Shown here piece by piece: positions 27,002 to 35,446 of a stretch of 64,000 nucleotides of DNA (within the stretch, counting starts at the first letter, position 1; every line of letters begins with the position of its first letter). The stretch is taken from the NCBI GenBank assembly GCA_030706745.1, contig JAUZNX010000003.1, positions 297,730 through 361,729 of the forward strand, in the 5' to 3' direction. This DNA comes from Bacteroidota bacterium (GTDB taxonomy: Bacteria; Bacteroidota; Ignavibacteria; Palsa-1295). The notes beneath the pieces were generated by a model. It had not been told where the DNA came from, did not search any database, and saw only the letters and a program-made list of their open reading frames with translations. A program made the translations under genes and the position numbers.

Positions 27002-27556
27002 CTAGTCTTTAGTACCATTGATATTATCGTCAGATATGACTACAACTCGCGCTGACGGATTCCATGCAATACCGTATGGACCGTTCGACGAAGGCTGCAT
27101 TACATCGTCATCCCACACAACGTCGGGAATTGGTGAGTATGTCCCCACCGGTACATCCCCTACGGCAGGTGCGGCAGCCTGCTTGTATAGATTGACCGCC
27201 TCAACAGTTACGTTAGTAGCACCTAGAGGTGCAGCGGTCCAGTATGCGACACCGAGACTATTTGATTCGAACGGACCAATGGAAGTACCGGGGTGAGTTC
27301 CATTCAAATCGGTGTAGGTGTATGTACCCATGATCCAGTACGTGGCGTTAGTGTAATTCACGAATTCCACTACTACCGAGTTTGACGCATTCCGAAATTT
27401 GGCGTCCTTTCCGCGCTCCTTGTAAGCAGGAAGATGGCTTCCTGGACCACTCCAATGCCGGTTGGGCTCCATGCATTTCCGAGAGCAACACGAGGAGAAT
27501 CCGAGTGCCGCAAGAACGAACAAAACACAAGTAATTCGCGAAGTCTTATGTACCAT
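27002..27556 (-). CDS. Putative lipoprotein of unknown function
   Basis: A 184-residue lipoprotein with signal RITCVLFVLAALGFSSCCSR; the FSSC lipobox puts the lipid on the first Cys of the pair. The mature part is strand-rich with YWIMGTYTYTDLNGT and SIGPFESNSLGVAYWTAAP, reading like an Ig-like or CARDB-like domain. The IGPFESN stretch resembles IGPYESN in the secreted protein at 24.1 kb, which suggests related folds. It is divergent from the TPR-LuxR regulator gene with a 70-base shared upstream region and convergent with the oxoamine synthase. No function is known. Confidence 0.65.
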   Translation of the reverse strand: MVHKTSRITCVLFVLAALGFSSCCSRKCMEPNRHWSGPGSHLPAYKERGKDAKFRNASNSVVVEFVNYTNATYWIMGTYTYTDLNGTHPGTSIGPFESNSLGVAYWTAAPLGATNVTVEAVNLYKQAAAPAVGDVPVGTYSPIPDVVWDDDVMQPSSNGPYGIAWNPSARVVVISDDNINGTKD

Positions 27557-27596
27557 TGGGAATAAGAATCAGCTTAGAACTAAATCAGCAACAAGA

Positions 27597-27604
27597 CAAA
27601 TATA
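27597..27604 (-). promoter_or_regulatory. TAxxTTTG promoter element for the lipoprotein gene
   Basis: On the minus strand this reads TATATTTG, an exact match to the Bacteroidota -7 consensus TAxxTTTG. It lies 40 bases before the lipoprotein start at 27556, giving a leader of about 35 bases. It is in the 70-base region shared with the divergent regulator gene, so the regulator could act here. Confidence 0.45.
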
Positions 27605-27626
27605 ACAACTTTCAGGCACGCGGCCT

Positions 27627-29219
27627 ATGAATGCAAGAATTAGCTGGGTCGAGGATCAGTATTATCAAGGAGCATTCCTGAACCTCTTCGAGGACGAGCT
27701 TCGATCGGCCTATGCTGCAACCAGCATCGATCAAGAGTCTCGTGCCCGATGTGCCTTCTTGCTTGGCATCTGCTCTGAAGGTGATCTTACCGCATGCAGT
27801 CAACTCTATAACGAAGCTCACGGTATTGCGCTCGTGATGAGAGACGATCGTCTGTTAGCCGACAGCTTTCATGGTCAAGCATACGTTGCATTCCGAGTCG
27901 GCGATCTAAAACGGTCGTATGAATATGAGCAGAAGTCGCTCCAACACGCGATCGCTTCGCATCATGAGTTCCGCATTTCGTTCACATATTACATGCTCGG
28001 GATCATCGCTCTTCGATTCGGACATCAGGAGTCAGGACTGGCGTATCTGAAGCAAGGACTGCTAACAGCGAAGCGCAATGGGTGCATCCGGCTATTAGCT
28101 TTGCTCCACACAAAGAATTCGGAGCTGCGCCTTCTTTCCAATGACCTGGATGGCGCTAAGCTTCATGCGGAAGAGGCGATCCGATTCGCGTCATCGATTG
28201 GTGCTGACCGAAATGTGCAAGAGGCCCGGATAAAGTTGGCAAGTGTAGAACTTGAACTCGCATCCTTCGAACGAGTCGCAGAACTCGTCATCGAGGTCCG
28301 TGCACATCTGGCTGAGTCCGATTTTCCGCAACGCTGTGTGACCCACACGCTGATGGGCAAGGTGCATGAGGCGAAGCGGAGATATGAGAAGGCCGAGATT
28401 GAGTTCAAGACCGCGATCAAGCTTGCGGATTACCCGAACGCAGAGCGCGTGCGGTCGAATGTGCACGTGCATATGGCGGAGCTATACCTCAAGACGAAGA
28501 AGGTCCGTCCGGCGCTAAAGGAGGCGCTGGCTGCGCTGGCCGATGCGGAAAAGGCGCAGGACATTTACGTCCGCAAGGAGGCGCTCCGCTCGGTGCACGA
28601 TGCATACAAGGCGCTGAACAAGTACAAGGAAGCGCACGAATACTTAGAGCAATACAACGCGCTCGTCGCCGAGAGCGACGCGGCGCTGCTAAAGAGCCGG
28701 TTGGAATACCACGCGCTCAAAAGTGATTTTGAACAAGAGAAAGCAAAGGCAGACATGCAAACACAGCAGACCGAATTGCTCCGAATTAAGCTCGAATACA
28801 AGGAGCGCGAACTGACGGAGAAAATGCGGCACTTGATCACGCAGGCCGAGGCCGTGCGACAATTCCGCAACGATCTCCGCTCTCTGCTCCGACGTACGCC
28901 TTCGGACGATCCGGCCGCGAAGGACATTCGCTCGCGTCTCTCCTCTTTCACGGAGAGCGACATCCAGTGGCAGGAGTTCGAGGAGAAGTTCAGAGAAGCG
29001 TATCCCGATTTTCGCGAGAAGCTGAAGGCAAAGCATCCCGATCTGACCGGGCAGGAACTTCGGCTGTGTCAGTTGCTCCGCGCTGGACTGAAGTCGGTCG
29101 AGGCGGCGAAGCTGATGAGCATCTCGGAGCGAGGGGTCGAGCAGCACCGGTTCAGGATACGCAGGAAGGTCGGTCTCAAGGGGAAAGAGAGTCTCAGCGA
29201 GTATTTGCAGCAGCTATGA
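27627..29219 (+). CDS. TPR-repeat regulator with C-terminal LuxR-type HTH
   Basis: A 530-residue cytoplasmic protein. Residues 1-350 are degenerate TPR helices (for example AFRVGDLKRSYEYEQKSLQH, then MGKVHEAKRRYEKAEIEFKT and YKALNKYKEAHEYLEQY). Residues 355-420 form a charged coiled coil rich in Glu and Lys. The last 70 residues (DLTGQELRLCQLLRAGLKSV, then AAKLMSISERGVEQHRFRIR and RKVGLKGKESL) are a LuxR/GerE-type helix-turn-helix. Bacteroidota have many such TPR-coiled-coil-HTH regulators that sense by protein or ligand binding at the TPRs. There is no membrane segment in this one. It lies next to the methyltransferase/oxoamine synthase operon and may control it or respond to its product; this is inference from position. 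Confidence 0.8.
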   Translation: MNARISWVEDQYYQGAFLNLFEDELRSAYAATSIDQESRARCAFLLGICSEGDLTACSQLYNEAHGIALVMRDDRLLADSFHGQAYVAFRVGDLKRSYEYEQKSLQHAIASHHEFRISFTYYMLGIIALRFGHQESGLAYLKQGLLTAKRNGCIRLLALLHTKNSELRLLSNDLDGAKLHAEEAIRFASSIGADRNVQEARIKLASVELELASFERVAELVIEVRAHLAESDFPQRCVTHTLMGKVHEAKRRYEKAEIEFKTAIKLADYPNAERVRSNVHVHMAELYLKTKKVRPALKEALAALADAEKAQDIYVRKEALRSVHDAYKALNKYKEAHEYLEQYNALVAESDAALLKSRLEYHALKSDFEQEKAKADMQTQQTELLRIKLEYKERELTEKMRHLITQAEAVRQFRNDLRSLLRRTPSDDPAAKDIRSRLSSFTESDIQWQEFEEKFREAYPDFREKLKAKHPDLTGQELRLCQLLRAGLKSVEAAKLMSISERGVEQHRFRIRRKVGLKGKESLSEYLQQL

Positions 29220-29678
29220 GGCAGGATCGCTTCCCCGCCCGTGGGCATGAGAGTACGCACGTCGAACCAAATGGCATTCGGACTTCCTGTGGAAGTCCTA
29301 TCTCGGCATTCCCTGAACAGTTCGGGTTTGCCAGGCCGATAGCTGCGGCAGCGGTGCCTGCGCTGGGCTTGCCGAATGGTCCCTGCATATTGTTGTAGAA
29401 TTCATCGAAAATATGCGATGCCGGATGGGTCGAACCTCGTTATATTAGGTGGAGGGGGTTCTCTTCAAATATGAAGTATGAAATATGAATTAGGCTCATA
29501 ATATACATTTTCCGGTCAAGGCGTGTGGCTGGCCAGAAGACACCGTAGCCTCTTCATGAAAAACTTCCGAAAATCAAATATAAAATAATATATAGTGTCC
29601 GCTTGAAATGCTATTTCTGGCACGATAAAGGCAGGTTGAGCCTGAGTGAAACCTCTCTCCTCTTCGTTAAAGCGCCTG
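29220..29678 (+). other. Intergenic region before the first Nramp gene
   Basis: No convincing gene is seen. A stem GGACTTCC-TGT-GGAAGTCC at 29280-29298 lies about 60 bases after the regulator stop and may help termination, although it has no T tract. From about 29400 on the DNA is AT-rich (AAATATAAAATAATATATAG near 29576-29595), unlike the flanks, and probably holds the promoter of the Nramp-DtxR-Nramp operon. Confidence 0.45.
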
Positions 29679-30971
29679 ATGCTGCCCAACCTCCTAAAAG
29701 TGAAGAAGATCCGGATCCAAAAGCCGCATACCCTGTGGCAAACGCTTGGCCCTGGGCTAATTACCGGCGCGGCGGATGACGATCCGAGTGGCGTTGCGAC
29801 TTACTCGCAAGCCGGCGCGCAGATCGGGACACCGATCCTCTGGACGATGCTGCTGACCTGGCCGCTGATGTCAGCCATCCAAATGGTGAGCGCACAGATC
29901 GGCCGCGTGACGGGTCGAGGTCTTTCGGCAAACATTCGAAAGTACTACGGGGCGAAGCTGGCGTTCCCGATCATGCTTTTAATCTTCTTCGCCAACGTCT
30001 TCAATCTCGGCGCGGATATCAGCGCAATGGGCACGGCCACGAAGATGCTCATCGGCGGTCCGGCACGTGTATACGCAGTGCTGCTGACGCTGGCATCGGT
30101 CGGATTGCAGATCTATATCCCCTACCGCAAATATGCGCGGGTGCTGAAGTGGCTTACGTTTGTCCTATTCGCGTATGTGGGTGTCGTGTTCTTCGTCCGA
30201 ATCCCGTGGCAGGAGGTTGCGATTGGTACGTTCCTTCCCTCGTTTTCGATGGACGCGGGATTTGTCGCGACGTTTGTCGCGGTGCTTGGTACGACGATCA
30301 GTCCCTATCTGTTCTTCTGGCAGTCGTCGCAGGAGGTCGAGGAGATTCGCACGCACAAGCACGAGCACGCCTTGCGAGGACACCCGTTGGAAGCCCCGCT
30401 TGCGCTCCGGCTCATGCGCAACGACACTGTGACCGGGATGGGGATCTCGAATCTGATCGCGTACTTTATCATGCTGGCCACCGCCGCAACGCTGCACGCG
30501 CACAACATCACGAATATCGCGACGGCCGAACAAGCTGCGCTGGCATTGCGTCCGCTGGCCGGAGAGTTTTGCTACATCTTGTTCGCCCTTGGCATTTTGG
30601 GCACGGGATTGCTCGCGCTTCCGGTGCTAGCAGGCTCGGCTGCGTTCGCGGTGGCCGAAGCGATGCACTACCGATCTGGCCTCGAGAAGAAGCCAGCGCA
30701 AGCGAAGCGGTTCTATGGAATCCTCGCCGCTGCAACGCTGCTGGGCATTGGCCTGATTTACATGGGCCTGAATCCGATTCGCGCCCTCTATTGGTCGGCC
30801 GTCATCAACGGCGTCATCTCGGCGCCGATCATGATGGTCATCATGATCATGGCCTCCCGGGAGCGAATCATGGGCGAGTTCACCATCAACCGGACCTGGA
30901 CGACGCTCGGCTGGATCGCGACACTGCTCATGGCGGTCGCCGTGGTGATCTTCTTCATGACTTTGATCTAG
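29679..30971 (+). CDS. Nramp-superfamily transporter with non-canonical metal-site motifs
   Basis: A 430-residue inner-membrane protein with about 11 helices. It reads LGPGLITGAADDDPSGVATY at helix 1, so the canonical DPGN of Nramp/MntH is DPSG. At helix 6 the canonical MPH is replaced by TTISPYLFFWQSSQEVEE. This sequence type belongs to the Nramp-related branch often annotated as manganese or divalent-cation transporters, some of whose relatives carry Mg2+. The ion cannot be deduced here. I chose ATG 29679; a GTG at 29646 would add 11 residues. It precedes the DtxR/MntR-like gene by 62 bases and a canonical MntH follows that regulator, so metal control is likely. Confidence 0.85.
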   Translation: MLPNLLKVKKIRIQKPHTLWQTLGPGLITGAADDDPSGVATYSQAGAQIGTPILWTMLLTWPLMSAIQMVSAQIGRVTGRGLSANIRKYYGAKLAFPIMLLIFFANVFNLGADISAMGTATKMLIGGPARVYAVLLTLASVGLQIYIPYRKYARVLKWLTFVLFAYVGVVFFVRIPWQEVAIGTFLPSFSMDAGFVATFVAVLGTTISPYLFFWQSSQEVEEIRTHKHEHALRGHPLEAPLALRLMRNDTVTGMGISNLIAYFIMLATAATLHAHNITNIATAEQAALALRPLAGEFCYILFALGILGTGLLALPVLAGSAAFAVAEAMHYRSGLEKKPAQAKRFYGILAAATLLGIGLIYMGLNPIRALYWSAVINGVISAPIMMVIMIMASRERIMGEFTINRTWTTLGWIATLLMAVAVVIFFMTLI

Positions 30972-31033
30972 TGGATGCTATCGAGGGGTAACCATAGGAA
31001 CAAAGCAGAGATAACCAAGGTTAACTCGCTTCG

Positions 31034-31693
31034 ATGCACACCCCATCCATCGAAGACTATCTCAAGGCGATATACAAGGCCGGCTCCATCGGCGAAATTT
31101 CATCGCGCGATATTGCTGAGCGGGTCGGCGTAAGCGCTCCGGCTGTGAGTAAGATGCTGCGGCGTCTTGTCGAATTGAAGCTCGTGCGCATTCATTCGCG
31201 CAGCGGCATTCACCTCACGCCGTTCGGACAGCGTACCGCTCTTCAGACCATCCGGAAGCACCGTCTGCTCGAGCTGTTTCTCGTCCGCGAACTTGGATAT
31301 CAATGGGACGAAGTGCATGATGAGGCCGAGCGGCTTGAGCACCACATCAGCCCTCTCTTCGAAGAGCGCATTGCGGAAAAGCTGGGTCATCCGGATTTCG
31401 ATCCGCATGGAGATCCCATCCCGAATGCCGAGGGACTCATGCCGAGCGTCGAGGAAGTCCCGCTGCCGACTGCGGAAGTTGGATCGCACTTCATCATTAC
31501 TCGATTGGTCGATGGCGATCCCAAACTGCTGCAGTATGCAGCAAGTCTCTCGCTAAAGCCCGGCGAGACTATCGAATTTCATGGACGTCAGCCATTTGGC
31601 GGACCCTATAACATTTTTGTAAAGGGCGAGCCAGTCGCGCTGGCACCGGATGCCGCCGGGCAAATTTTCGGAAGACAGGTCAGCGCGCGATGA
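31034..31693 (+). CDS. DtxR/MntR-family metal-dependent transcriptional regulator
   Basis: A 219-residue regulator. The winged HTH (ISSRDIAERVGVSAPAVSKM at about residues 21-40) is followed by the metal-binding and dimerisation domain with RKHRLLELFLVREL and DEAERLEHHISP, whose His and Glu residues match metal ligands of MntR/DtxR. D8 in SIEDYLKAIY is also conserved. The C-terminal 75 residues (EVGSHFIITRLVDGDP to IFVKGEPVALAP) form an FeoA/SH3-like domain, as in DtxR and IdeR. The fold and context, between two Nramp genes and overlapping the second by ATGA, point to Mn2+- or Fe2+-dependent repression of uptake. Which metal it senses is not settled. Confidence 0.88.
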   Translation: MHTPSIEDYLKAIYKAGSIGEISSRDIAERVGVSAPAVSKMLRRLVELKLVRIHSRSGIHLTPFGQRTALQTIRKHRLLELFLVRELGYQWDEVHDEAERLEHHISPLFEERIAEKLGHPDFDPHGDPIPNAEGLMPSVEEVPLPTAEVGSHFIITRLVDGDPKLLQYAASLSLKPGETIEFHGRQPFGGPYNIFVKGEPVALAPDAAGQIFGRQVSAR

Positions 31694-33000
31694 AGGCTCA
31701 AGTCCTGGGACATAGCTGGGCCGAACCTCGCCCGATCGATACACACAAGTCGGCACCGATGTGGCGTCGGCTCTTTGCATTCTCTGGTCCAGCGTTCCTC
31801 GTCGCAATCGGATACATGGATCCAGGTAACTGGGCGACGGACATCGAGGCCGGCTCGCGCTTCCATTACGATCTCCTGTGGGTGATCCTTGCGAGCAATC
31901 TTGTCGCGATTCTGCTTCAGGTGCTTTCGAGTCGGCTTGGTGTCGTTACCGGTCGCGACCTTCCGCAGTTGTGCCGTGAGCGATTTTCAAAACCGACCGC
32001 AATCTTCTTTTGGATCGTTGCGGAGGTCGCAATTATCGCCTGCGATCTCGCGGAAGTACTTGGGAGTGCGATCGCAATCAATCTTCTCTTTAACATTGCG
32101 CTATTGCCCGCTGTCCTGATCACGGGACTCGATGTGCTGCTAATTCTCGTCCTGCAAAGCCGCGGCGTTCGATTGCTCGAAGCCGTAATCCTTGCGCTGA
32201 TTGCGACAATGGGAACTTGCTATGTGATCGAGATCGCACTATCGCATCCGGCATGGTCGCAAATCGGACATGGCTTGGTCACACCTCATCTTTCGAACAA
32301 TAGCCTCTTCATCGCACTCGGCATTCTGGGGGCGACGGTCATGCCGCACAATCTCTACCTGCATTCACATCTCGTGCAATCACGGCAGGTTGGCCGATCG
32401 TTCGAAGAAGTCCGTTCGGCCTTGCGCTATAACCTCGTTGACACGGTGCTCGCGCTCAATCTTGCATTCTTCATCAATGGCGCCATCCTTGTGATGGCCG
32501 CTGCCGTATTCTTCGAGCATGGCACGATCGTCACCGAGATTCAGCAAGCATACCACACACTCACTCCGCTGCTCGGGACAACGCTGGCGAGTACGGCATT
32601 CGGTATTGCGTTGCTCGCTTCGGGTCAGGCATCTACGATTACCGGTACGCTGGCCGGGCAAATCGTGATGGAGGGCTTTCTTCAAATGAAGATGAAGCCC
32701 TGGCTGCGTAGACTCCTAACGCGCAGCCTGGCACTGATTCCAGCGGTCATCGTCATCGCTCTACAAAGCGGTCGGGGTGTGGAGGCAGAGAATCACGCGA
32801 TCTATGAGCTACTGCTTCTGTCGCAGGTGGTGCTTTCGGTACAACTGTCTTTCGCGACAGTCCCGCTAGTCTTGTTTACCGGACGAAAATCCGTGATGGG
32901 TAAGTTCGTTAGCCCAGTTTGGCTGCGCGTCATTGCCTGGGCTGTTGTCATTTCGATCGCCGGACTCAATGCATACCTGATTATTCATGCTTTAACTTGA
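31690..33000 (+). CDS. mntH: MntH-like Nramp divalent metal transporter
   Basis: A 436-residue inner-membrane proton-coupled Mn2+/Fe2+ importer of the Nramp family. It has the canonical helix 1 site GYMDPGNWATD (DPGN at residues 44-47) and the helix 6 site GATVMPHNLYLHS (MPH near 218-220), both needed for transition-metal binding. About 11 hydrophobic helices are present and a consensus transport loop reads SGQASTITGTLAGQIVMEGF. Its ATG overlaps the regulator stop (ATGA), so the pair is translationally coupled. The contrast with the non-canonical Nramp at the head of the same operon is striking. Confidence 0.92.
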   Translation: MKAQVLGHSWAEPRPIDTHKSAPMWRRLFAFSGPAFLVAIGYMDPGNWATDIEAGSRFHYDLLWVILASNLVAILLQVLSSRLGVVTGRDLPQLCRERFSKPTAIFFWIVAEVAIIACDLAEVLGSAIAINLLFNIALLPAVLITGLDVLLILVLQSRGVRLLEAVILALIATMGTCYVIEIALSHPAWSQIGHGLVTPHLSNNSLFIALGILGATVMPHNLYLHSHLVQSRQVGRSFEEVRSALRYNLVDTVLALNLAFFINGAILVMAAAVFFEHGTIVTEIQQAYHTLTPLLGTTLASTAFGIALLASGQASTITGTLAGQIVMEGFLQMKMKPWLRRLLTRSLALIPAVIVIALQSGRGVEAENHAIYELLLLSQVVLSVQLSFATVPLVLFTGRKSVMGKFVSPVWLRVIAWAVVISIAGLNAYLIIHALT

Positions 33001-33145
33001 GTTGGTTTTCGGATGAAGGTGAGTGATTCCGGAGCCGCTGTTGTTTTCCTTGATGACTTACATTGATTCGAACCTATCACCGCGCATCGAATCAGTTATT
33101 AGTCTCTCCGGGCTATACCCAAGCTCTTCAGAATCAGCAACCACC

Positions 33146-33961
33146 GTGAATTCCAGGCATCGAACACTTCTCTTGTTTCCACTACTGTTTCTTTGCGTTG
33201 AATCACCGGCGTTTGGCCAGTTGAAATACGATTTTCATCAATTCTGGCACGAGACCGGCTCGTTTGTATCGGGCCCATTCAACTGGCAAACGCAGGATTG
33301 GCTCAACGTAAGCTTGGTCGGTGTTGGGACGCTCTTCGCGCTCCAAGCGGATTTGACTGTGCGGAAGGAGATGCTCCTGGACCGCACCTACTTCAACTCC
33401 ATGGAGGCGGGACGAGTATTTGGCGAACTCTATTCTCCGCCGGTCTTCTTCGGTGCCTTTGCTGCTTACTCATTGATCACGAATGATCTGAGAGCGAGAA
33501 AGATCGCATACGAAATCGGGCAATCCTCCTTGTATGCGGCTGGAATTGTAGCCATCACAAAAATTATCGTGGGTCGAGCTCGACCAAGTGTCTCTGACAG
33601 CGAGAAGTCGTTTCTGCCGTTCCGCGTCTTCAGCCTTGGTGATGATTATCATTCCTTCCCGAGCGGTCACACCGCAGTCGCATTCGTGATCTCCACCGTG
33701 CTATCAAGAAACATCGTGCCTCTGTGGGGAAAGATTCTGGTCTATGCACCCGCGCTATACACGGCCACGTCTCGCGTGTACCAGAATTTTCATTGGAGCT
33801 CGGATGTCTTTGCTGGAGCCTTCATCGGATACTTCGTCGCCAAGTGGGCTGTCGATCTTCACGAGCGAGGTGGCGCCAGCATCGGCACTGCCGCTTCTAT
33901 GAAACAATCCGTCTTTCAGCCCTCGGCATACCTCCCCTTGATCACAATTCCGATCAATTGA
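33146..33961 (+). CDS. PAP2 superfamily lipid phosphatase (first of three)
   Basis: A 271-residue exported phosphatase. From GTG 33146 it begins with a good signal peptide (RTLLLFPLLFLCVESPAFGQ). The frame opens further upstream (GTG 33023, ATG 33053), but those starts put a polar tail before the signal. All three PAP2 motifs are intact: KIIVGRARPSVSD, FPSGHTA, and SRVYQNFHWSSDVFAG. Several hydrophobic helices lie between them. PAP2 enzymes here could dephosphorylate lipid A, undecaprenyl pyrophosphate or phosphatidylglycerol phosphate at the periplasmic face. It is convergent with a second PAP2 gene. Confidence 0.85.
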   Translation: MNSRHRTLLLFPLLFLCVESPAFGQLKYDFHQFWHETGSFVSGPFNWQTQDWLNVSLVGVGTLFALQADLTVRKEMLLDRTYFNSMEAGRVFGELYSPPVFFGAFAAYSLITNDLRARKIAYEIGQSSLYAAGIVAITKIIVGRARPSVSDSEKSFLPFRVFSLGDDYHSFPSGHTAVAFVISTVLSRNIVPLWGKILVYAPALYTATSRVYQNFHWSSDVFAGAFIGYFVAKWAVDLHERGGASIGTAASMKQSVFQPSAYLPLITIPIN

Positions 33962-33997
33962 CAATTGATGGATGTAAGGGGAAACAAAGAGGACATG

Positions 33998-34885
33998 CTA
34001 CAGTGGCCAGATTAGTGCAAACCCATTCCCAGTCGGTACAATCATAAGGCCGGCATGCTTCGGTGAGTTCGTCTTCATGTCGTAATGGTCTTCTTCCTGG
34101 GAAACCCAATAACCGGCGGCAGTACCAATGACACCACCAAGGAATGTATCGCTAAGCCAGTGCTCGTCGGAATAGAGTCGTCCGAATACCGTCGCGGCCA
34201 AACATGTATACAGTCCAATGGAAGCATAGGTGTTGCCGATGTCGGCAGCAAGGGATTCGCTAAGCGCAGCGGCGACAGTCACGTGGCCAGATGGCATTGA
34301 ATTCCAGACATTGCTCAGCGAGAAACCATGGTATACAAACGAGCCTTGGTTGAGAAATGGCCGGTTCCGGCCAACGATAATTTTTAGCGCAGTCGTTGTC
34401 AGACCGGCGTAAGCAAAGGACTGCAGCACATGTCGCCCCATGACCCGAAGCTTATTGTTGTCGGTCTCGAGCCCAACCGAATAGAGTGTGATCGCAGTCA
34501 GACCGGTAGCAATGCCATTGCCGTAAAAGTTATTTCCAAACTTCTCAATCTGGTCGCCGAACTTCCCCTGATTATGCTGGAAGAAGCTGCGAGCAAGAGG
34601 ATCATCGACAACTTCGAGCATCGCTGTGAATCCGATGCCAGTAGCCATGATAGCCCACTCTCGCAAATTCCAGTGGAGTGGTCGCTGCACATATTGTAAG
34701 CCATCGTAAGCACCTTCTTTGACATCATGCCAAATAATATGCGAGGCGGATGACTCTTTGAGAGCCGCAATGGTGCTCGAATCAGCGTGGATGGATGTCG
34801 TGTCGGACGGGTTCTTTGCGGGAAATTGTGCATCCGCCTGCGAGCATACCAACAGAAGAAGAAATACGATAAGGCATCGAATCAT
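33998..34885 (-). CDS. PAP2 superfamily lipid phosphatase (second of three)
   Basis: A 295-residue protein with signal peptide MIRCLIVFLLLLVCSQADAQ, for which I chose ATG 34885 (the frame extends about 34 residues further). PAP2 motifs are KIIVGRNRPFLNQ, SMPSGHVTVAAAL and GRLYSDEHWLSDTFLG; the first Ser of the third motif is Gly, which many family members tolerate. Helices between the motifs suit a membrane phosphatase. It shares little sequence with its convergent neighbour outside the motifs, so this is not a fresh tandem copy. The substrate is unknown. Confidence 0.85.
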   Translation of the reverse strand: MIRCLIVFLLLLVCSQADAQFPAKNPSDTTSIHADSSTIAALKESSASHIIWHDVKEGAYDGLQYVQRPLHWNLREWAIMATGIGFTAMLEVVDDPLARSFFQHNQGKFGDQIEKFGNNFYGNGIATGLTAITLYSVGLETDNNKLRVMGRHVLQSFAYAGLTTTALKIIVGRNRPFLNQGSFVYHGFSLSNVWNSMPSGHVTVAAALSESLAADIGNTYASIGLYTCLAATVFGRLYSDEHWLSDTFLGGVIGTAAGYWVSQEEDHYDMKTNSPKHAGLMIVPTGNGFALIWPL

Positions 34886-35054
34886 AAGTCGAGAAAAAAG
34901 TATCACAAGACCTGAGAAATTTCGGTTCCATAAGAAACGGTTCGGCGGCGAAGTCGCATCGCTCGGTAAGCATCGGGTCCCTTGCAAAGCACGCCTTTGT
35001 TGACAAATACGAAGACGACATTTGCCGACCCGATGCTTCGATGCGATTGAACGC

Positions 35055-35339
35055 TTACTTGGTTTCGCCTTCCTGGATTTCGTGCTGCCGATGCTTTACC
35101 TTCGCTTTATGGATGGCCTTCCCCGGTGCGTGGTAGACTTTTCTGGCAGTCTTCTTCGTGCCGGACCAGGCTTTCCCTGTGGCTTCTTTCGTGTCGGCTG
35201 CGGCCTTCTTTACGACGTGCTTGCGATGCGCACGCTCGACCTTGTCCGCTTTATCGTCGGGGGTTTGACTGATGACTCGAATCGGCAGAATGGAAAGGAA
35301 AAGCGCAATGCCAAGGAGATAGGGTAATCGTTTTAACAT
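35055..35339 (-). CDS. Small Lys-rich secreted protein
   Basis: A 94-residue protein: signal peptide MLKRLPYLLGIALFLSILPI ending near RVISQ, then a very basic tail rich in Lys, Ala and His (HRKHVVKKAAADTKEATGKA, then KKTARKVYHAPGKAIHKAK). Low-complexity basic proteins of this kind occur in the periplasm or on nucleoid-like structures, but no function can be assigned. ATG 35339 is chosen because it begins the signal. It lies between two PAP2 genes on the same strand. Confidence 0.5.
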   Translation of the reverse strand: MLKRLPYLLGIALFLSILPIRVISQTPDDKADKVERAHRKHVVKKAAADTKEATGKAWSGTKKTARKVYHAPGKAIHKAKVKHRQHEIQEGETK

Positions 35340-35446
35340 AATCGTAATGCAGAAATTGAAAAGTTGAATGGGGTCTATCAAGCAGAAACACTGCTTCAAT
35401 AATAATGCCTGTCTGAAATATCTTCTAGGCTGGTACAAAAAGCTAT

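Noticed and set aside
29194..29398. Short frames on both strands after the regulator gene
   Set aside because: Low-complexity translation with no start signal or motif; treated as intergenic.
30149..30991. 280-codon plus-strand frame overlapping the first Nramp gene
   Set aside because: It is in another frame of a clear membrane transporter and has Arg/Cys/His-rich composition unlike real proteins here.
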